Source of the DNA: Diaporthe sp. PMI_573
Lineage: Eukaryota; Ascomycota; Sordariomycetes; Diaporthales; Diaporthaceae
Reading direction: 5' to 3'
Length of the DNA: 64,000 nt
Assembly: GCA_021399435.1 (NCBI GenBank)
Contig: JAJTUP010000012.1
Coordinates: 1,302,001-1,366,000, forward strand
Position numbers and translations under genes: made by a program. The notes beneath the pieces were generated by a model. It was not told where the DNA came from. It searched no databases and saw nothing but the letters and a program-made list of their open reading frames with translations. How positions within the stretch are numbered: the stretch's first letter is position 1; every line of letters begins with the position of its first letter. Positions 57,840-64,000 of this stretch are shown here, piece after piece.

Positions 57840-60800
57840 GTTGTTATTTTTCTGGAGCGCGCTCTATGGCCTGGAAGTATGAAGAGGAAAAGATGATGCA
57901 AGGAGGAAAAACACCAGGGGGAAATTGTGTTGGGGGCCCAGGATCTCTTATATGTTGACGTCCCAGGACAAGACTAGGGCTCTTCCATCTGAGGGAGCAG
58001 TAGTAAACAAGCGGAGAGTCTCCACAGATACATGTTGTGAGCTCTGCAAACAATTTTAGGAGGGTCTTGGTGAGCAAGGAAGTTCAGGTGATGGGGAGTG
58101 AGATAGGTGGTTGTGGATGTTTGATTTGGACAGGTTTTTCGTTGTCTAACAATCGAGGGATCAACTTGCGTGTGAGATTGAAGAGCCTTGGGAAGCGCTT
58201 CCATCTCGCCGGGGCAGCTGTGTGGTCCCAATTCTCAGTTGGTGCAGGTTAGGAAGCTGTTGTGGTGGTGTGCTACCCAAATTGCCCTCTCAAGGCTTGG
58301 GGTTTCAAGTCGTGCTTTGCTCTGGCAGAAATGCCAACTAATATAATCTCCACTTTCTCACGTACTGCGTACCCCCCCCCCCCCCAAAAAAAAAATCATG
58401 CTCCGGGGCCTGGGGTGAAGGTCGGGTGCGCTCGATTCACTACGTGGTGCCACGGGATTCTATACATCGCAATATCGTGTTGCATCCATCTGCGTGTATG
58501 TTTTCGCACTGTACAGGATGCGCCAGCTCTCAGTCCTCATGGCCCAGTTCCTGTGCTTGACTGCAATCGTCGACGACCATGTCGGGAATACCGCCGCCAA
58601 ACTGTCGTACGAGTGGTTGCCGTGGCATCAGATGGGAAACAAGAGGACTTAGAGTCGGATATGCGGACTCCGACGGACCCACTACTACAGGCTGACCGCG
58701 CCAGGAGCCTATTTATCTTCAGTACTTGCAGACCAATTTACGAGTCAGAAAACAATCTCTTTTCCTTCTCGCCCTTCAGAGCACAATTGTCTCTCTTGTC
58801 CTGCATGATACTAGCCCACATTAGAAGTACTTGAAGCTATCTAAGCACCCACATCATACGTCACACCTTGACAGGGCTGAAAGAGAGAGAGCTATGCCAA
58901 AAAAAAAAAAAGCCCAATGCCAAGCTTCAGCGCGTCCGTTTCCACTTGTTTGCAACACCCAACACTTTCGTGGCGGCACTGGGAATAGTGGGTCAGGGTC
59001 GACGCGTCCCAGGTGCCGAGTTAGACGCGTCCATCCCATGCAATCCAATTCCTTCATCCGCATCCACGCCGCATTGTCCCGTCTCTTTTCTCTGAGTGCT
59101 TGCTATGGCCTTTTTCCTTGCTTTGCCGTCCGCTAAGCCTTCGAGTCATTCTGTGATACATCTCTTTCCACAGCCTCAGGCAAGCAGCTTGTGCCCTATC
59201 TACCCTGGGGCCTGCAGAGTTCCGACATCCACTCACATAAGAAGTTCACCTTCACGCACCAGAATCGGGCGGGTCGCTGCCGAGTCGGAAGGCAGGGGTT
59301 TTGGCCCCCGGGGGGAGGGAACAGCAACACCTGCAGTAGTCCTCCAAGTTGGTTGGATCTTCAGATGGGAGCCAATAGGCAAGTCATCGGAACGCTTCCC
59401 CAAGATCTGCTTGAAGAGCTCAGAATGCCTTCCATTTCACCTTACAAGACCCCTACCGTCAACGTGCTTGGTGGGGTGGCTGCTCCCCGTAGCCTGCTCT
59501 CACGCTGCCCGTGACATGCACAAGTTTTGATTCAACTCTCACCGCCACTTGACATGGCAGGGGTCGGCGAAGCAGGGCTGTCGTTCGGATTCCCTTCTTG
59601 GAAACCTCTTGTCTGCGTGAACGTGAAGTGTATTACGGTCTTGGCCGTCAGATTACTTGGTCGAATTCGACCTCTCCAGCCCATCCCATGGCCGGCCCAC
59701 TCGTTCTTTTGCGACGGTAGTGCTGAGATCTCCAAGACGGGGGAAATCGTCCCCGGCGACCCTTGGGGCCGCTTAGTTTGCCAGAGTGGTGAATAGCATT
59801 ACACGTATGGCTGCTTGTGTTAGCATAGAAGTAGGGCAGCTTAATATGGGGAAAGCGAGCCGTCATTGTGAGCCACATGTGTCAGGCACAATGCCAGGTC
59901 GGGACCGGTCGAAAGGGACAATGCCATTGGCATTGAACACGCCCGGGACAAACATTGAAAACACGATTGAAGCTAGACCAAGGGCAGAATATACGGCTTT
60001 TTGAATTGAAACTCGCTATTTTGTTGTTTTTGTGTACCATTCACCCAAGTCTTGATACCGTTGAAATATTTTATGGGCAAAACACAAGACTGTGAAATGA
60101 AAGTATTGTTAATGGTGGTAAACCCATGAAACAACACATCATGGCTCGAGCACAGATCGACAGATTTGCTTGGTACTAGTAGAGGCATGTACTACCACAG
60201 TACGCCTCGGCCACAATCGACAAATGATGCGCATCCCTGGAGCTCGGTCAGAATCCGCTGTCCGCCTTGTGCTACACAAGAGTTGGCGGTAAACATGCAC
60301 ACCTTGACGGGGACGTGGGCGGTGTGTGCGCGAGCCGTACTTGAGAAGTGACGAAGGTGCCTACTCCGAGGTTGGCTCCTGGGTTGTGGGGTCTCGCGTT
60401 TGTTGCACTTGGTCCCTGGCATACTAAAGACATCTATGTTGGCAGGTCCCACAGCCAACAGTTGCCGTAGTTACCACTCAGTTGTGCCAAGACTCGCCGG
60501 CCAGTAGCGACCTATTATCCATGTTATCACCTGGTGTAGCTGCAAGGCAAGGAGAATCCGAACAACGGCGGCTTGTATCCGCCAGAACGAAACTGGTCAT
60601 GGAGTCATTCTGAAGTCACGCAGGCAATATTCTGTGCAGACGTCAGGCGCACTTGTGAGGACTTTCGTATAGTGTAATGTTGCGAAAAGAGCTTCACCTG
60701 ACTGCAACAAATTACCTGTCCAAGTATATTTTGTCCTCGTGCCCGTGTATATCTCTCTGCTGCCTTGAAACGACGGCCTGTATGCACCTAGTATTTTTCA

Positions 60801-62403
60801 GAAAAAGGTTCTCCCCACAAGGGCAACCTTGGAAACCCCGTAAATTTGAGCGTAACAGATGCGCGAATGTGCTTTAGAGAGCATCCAGGCAAGAGGGCAA
60901 GTACCTTGACAAGCCTGTCTTTTCCGGATTTGACTCCTTGGAGCTGAAGATAGTCGTCCCTTCTCTTCAAATATTGCAGTGCTGTTCGTACGAGTCTGTC
61001 AACAATTAACTCTAAGGCAGCCTGGGGAGAAAATGACGAGAGCATGCGTTTATGTGAGCATGAATACGGGCATCTGCGATACTGAAAGCACTTGCTGACT
61101 AGCTATACATGTACTACTTATTGACATATTCCTTGTCTCCGCTGCCTGTGCAGACAACTGGTATCATTTTGTTTCTTGCAAGGCCATGGAGATGGATCGG
61201 GTTCAAAGACCAGATTGAGACAGTTCCTTGTGTTTATACTGGTCATCTACCCGGATATTGCCATTTTACGCGAGCCTGATGAAGTCTTGCAGATGTCGAA
61301 ATAGGAACATGAACTCCTGATGGATAAAACTCTTGTCGTCCGCCCCTTGCCTCTTTGCAATTGAGTGGCACAAGCTGTGAGCTGGATTACAGTCATTTCC
61401 TACTGATATTAGTGTCTTGTAAAGAGAAATCGGCTATCCTTACTTACCTTGCAACTCTCATTGAACCAGGTGTAAACTCCACCACTGTGAGCTTCAGAAA
61501 GCCCTCGAAAAAGAGCTTAATCTGACAAGCAGTTCAAAGTAATCACCGTCTGACCAAGTTGTATTTCAATGGCAGAAACTGCTGCAAGGGAACTAGTAGA
61601 AAGCTTACAAAAGGCGCATGGGATAAAAACTGCCATTTGTAGCTGCGCTTCGGTACTAGACCACACACGTTCTCCCATTGTATGTCACAACTTTCGTCTT
61701 CTGTCCTTTCTCGGTTCCAAGGCTTTCTAGAGCAAAGAAAAGGAGGTACGCTGACTTTTCCCACTGTGTGCTCTCGAGGGTTGGCTCGAAACAAGCCAGT
61801 GGATATAAGCTCGTCCCTGGGTTACTGGTTACCTATTACCGACAACAGGGCAGTCTCGCCTCCTCCTTCGACATACTTTTCTCATTAACACAAAGCTCCA
61901 ATTACCCTCATACGCACCTTGCTGCTGTTAGGTCAGAAAAAAATAGTCGCTCCAGCAAAACTCAAAATACAGCTGCCCCTAAGGTCATCCCCAATCGACT
62001 GCCCGCATATCCACGGATTTCAAGTTTCCTACCTGCACCACTCTCTTTGCTCTTTCTCGCAAGCCACCTCGACCTAGGTTGCAATAGCCATCAGTCGTGT
62101 CCTACACTCCGGGTAAGTAATCATCATATACATCTAATCTAACGTTTCCGCAACTTTCCTTTCTCTTCCTACAAACTCTACTTCAATCGCTAGTTTGTCT
62201 GAGTTTCGCCCGACTTCCATATCATATTCATCGCTCAGTGTTTGTTCGCCAGTCGACGATCGCGTGTCAGCCAGTATTACACTTTCTACCTGAGTCTCAC
62301 CCATCCCCTGTTCTTGTGGCCTCCTTCCGATCCGCTTCTTGGGCCCATACAGACACTGAAAACCCGCTGACCTTTTCGTGCGGCTTGCAGAAAAGACGAC
62401 ACA
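57840..62403. other. 4.6-kb gene-poor region
   Basis: No convincing gene on either strand. Features include a C14-A10 homopolymer junction at 58372-58395, a second A run at 58901-58912, and an AT-richer part at 60000-61900. The right end is the promoter and leader of the MYND gene. Confidence 0.5.
58372..58395. repeat. Poly-C/poly-A homopolymer junction
   Basis: Fourteen C residues are followed directly by ten A residues on the plus strand. Such runs are prone to length variation and sequencing error. Confidence 0.9.
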
Positions 62404-63765
62404 ATGGCGTCCCAGGTCGACGAACCTGCTGCTTCTGGCGGCCCTCTCATCCCCTCCCTCCATACAGAGGCAGAGAAATACTGCATCACCTGCGGCAAGT
62501 CAGACAACATTGACCTGTGCTCTCGTTGCAAAGGTGTCTGGTACTGCAACAAGAAATGCCAGAAGGCCGACTGGCCTTGCCACAAGCTCCTCTGCAGCAA
62601 GTATGCCAAGGTAAATGAAATCGAGCCTCTTGATGGCTGTTACCGAGTGTTCCTCTTCCGGCCTGACTCCTTGGAGCCGGAGATCGTCATCCTTCCCAAC
62701 CCGCGGCATGTGCGCCGTCCTTTTGAGTCTGTCGCCGACCTCCTGCGCAATGCGGACGACGACGCTGACGGTCCGATGGTCGAGCGCCTTCAATTTGGGT
62801 TCAACAGCCGCCTGAAGCGTGACTACATTGGAAAATTCCACATGCAAGTCACTGTCCGCGAAAAATATACCTTCGACGGATCAAAGTCCAACAAGTCCCT
62901 CCTCACTTCTGTCCGCGCCATTGGCGCGTACCCGCCCCACTACTGGGCTGGCAAAATCGTTGTGCGTCGAGTCAAGCCCACGAGCGTCACGATGGCTGAT
63001 TTCCGTCACACACTCGACTGGTTCGGCGCGTATCCTCAAGGATCGAATCCAATCTTGGCGTATTTCCAGGCGTCTACAACTGCTCGGCCTGTCATACAAC
63101 CTTGGAGTTTTGATGATGTCAAGGGCGTCGTGATTGCGAGCGACCACATTGAGAACGAGTCGAAGCGCTACACGGCCGTCTATGTCCCCGCCAGCCACCC
63201 AATCCGTGGGATTATGACCAAACTGCAGGGGGGCATCTCCCCCATCTCCAAGCGTGTCAGTCGGCCTCTGCGCCTGGTCATGGGAGTCGCCAAAGTGCCC
63301 AAGCCTGAGAATGCTGACCAACTGATGAACTGCGGCCCTGCCGCGGTTCTCATGCGCAGTCTCGAGAAGGACACCATCATCCATCTATCTCAGAACGCTT
63401 TCTGTCGTCCCCACGGACTACTTCCTTGGGTGGGCCAGGCTCTTGTGATACGTGCCGACGACAAGGACTTGTCCGTCAACGACGTCAAAGCAATGGTCAA
63501 TTTTTCCGAGTCCACGTGCGGTGAGGTACTTCAAGATGTTACGCTGACATCTCAGGGGGATATCACGCGCACGGAGGTTGCCACGCAGAGGGCGATGGAC
63601 TTCATGACCTGGGACAACTACATGCTGGCGTTTGACGAGTTGGGCATGCCTCGGCCCCAGCGAACCAATGAGGAGGCATTCGTTGATGCGCGTGACACTG
63701 GCACACCCGGTACTCCTGAATACTCGGACGATGGTGGATTTGAGTCGGATGAGGACGATTGTTAG
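62404..63765 (+). CDS. MYND-type zinc-finger protein
   Basis: The reading frame to the first stop encodes 453 aa. The MYND finger is complete near the N-terminus: Cys27, Cys30, Cys39, Cys42, Cys48, Cys52, His60 and Cys64 (YCITCGK...CSRCKGVWYCNKKC...CHKLLC). The rest is a ~370-residue globular region without a SET domain, followed by an acidic tail (PEYSDDGGFESDEDD). MYND fingers bind proline-rich peptides, so a scaffold or regulatory role is inferred. The first stop TAG (63763) is followed in the same frame by more acidic codons, a TAA (63805) and then open frame to TGA at 63922. A possible 48-nt intron at 63761-63808 would remove both stops and extend the protein. Confidence 0.88.
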   Translation: MASQVDEPAASGGPLIPSLHTEAEKYCITCGKSDNIDLCSRCKGVWYCNKKCQKADWPCHKLLCSKYAKVNEIEPLDGCYRVFLFRPDSLEPEIVILPNPRHVRRPFESVADLLRNADDDADGPMVERLQFGFNSRLKRDYIGKFHMQVTVREKYTFDGSKSNKSLLTSVRAIGAYPPHYWAGKIVVRRVKPTSVTMADFRHTLDWFGAYPQGSNPILAYFQASTTARPVIQPWSFDDVKGVVIASDHIENESKRYTAVYVPASHPIRGIMTKLQGGISPISKRVSRPLRLVMGVAKVPKPENADQLMNCGPAAVLMRSLEKDTIIHLSQNAFCRPHGLLPWVGQALVIRADDKDLSVNDVKAMVNFSESTCGEVLQDVTLTSQGDITRTEVATQRAMDFMTWDNYMLAFDELGMPRPQRTNEEAFVDARDTGTPGTPEYSDDGGFESDEDDC

Positions 63766-64000
63766 GGCGAGACTGAGGACGACAGCGAGGATGACAGCGA
63801 CTTCTAAGGTAGGCTTCCGGTGCGACAGATCTTGGAAGACACTGCGACCGATTCGGAGGATGCTGACAATCGTCCAGAAGAAATCATCGCTGCGAATCTC
63901 CAAGACAGCCGCGAGTGGATTTGAGCCATGAGAGCTTATCCTCCGTGTGAGGTTATCCTTGGGCTGAGAAGCTCACCTACTTTGAGGGTCCCAAATCGGA

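Noticed and set aside
60788..61045. 85-codon minus-strand ORF that looks helical
   Set aside because: The helical, charged middle is suggestive, but no flanking exon, start context or family supports it.

Overview
This window is nuclear DNA from a filamentous ascomycete (Pezizomycotina, probably Sordariomycetes). The genes are monocistronic, lie on both strands, and carry short introns (about 48 to 206 nt) with GTRAGT-type donors, CTRAC-like branch points and YAG acceptors. Eukaryotic housekeeping genes recognisable by sequence are MEF1, MRPS8, HEM3, LYS12 and YAE1. Typical mould accessory families are also present: a GH43 arabinanase, an ACS-type MFS transporter, a fungal rhodopsin-domain membrane protein, and secreted and GPI-like proteins. 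All exon structures were built by hand from frame continuity and splice signals; no database search was run.

Layout. 0-12 kb: the 3' end of an unknown gene, YAE1 (maturation of the Fe-S protein Rli1/ABCE1), a small single-pass membrane protein, a proline/glycine-rich protein (-), the mitochondrial ribosomal protein uS8m (+), and an Ala/Pro/Lys-rich disordered protein (-). 14-19 kb: LYS12 (+) converges on the mitochondrial translation GTPase MEF1 (-), followed by tRNA-Glu(CUC). 19-27.5 kb: a FAD-dependent oxidoreductase, a cupin-like protein, an NTF2-like protein, a Cys-rich membrane protein whose frame appears broken by one base, and the haem-pathway gene HEM3. 28-34 kb: an F-box fragment, the seven-TM rhodopsin-domain protein and an eight-exon MFS transporter. 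34-43 kb: a secreted low-complexity repeat protein, an amidase with a perfect hairpin at its stop codon, a GPI-like surface protein and a MARVEL protein. 45-48.3 kb: a 1,090-aa intronless protein of unknown function. 53-58 kb: secreted arabinanase, sulfotransferase-like protein, small two-TM protein. 62.4-63.9 kb: a MYND-finger protein with an ambiguous C-terminus.

Several long stretches (about 4.8 kb at 48.3-53.1, 4.6 kb at 57.8-62.4, 2.2 kb at 11.8-14.0, 2 kb at 43.0-45.0) show no convincing gene. Nothing ties the genes into one pathway or a clear secondary-metabolite cluster: no synthase, terpene cyclase or pathway regulator is present. LYS12, HEM3, MEF1, MRPS8 and YAE1 share a link to mitochondria or Fe-S metabolism, which is probably coincidental. 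I did not find a convincing new multi-gene system. The observations most worth checking are the broken or ambiguous reading frames, the amidase stop-codon hairpin, the terminal Trp of Yae1, and the repeat-rich secreted protein.
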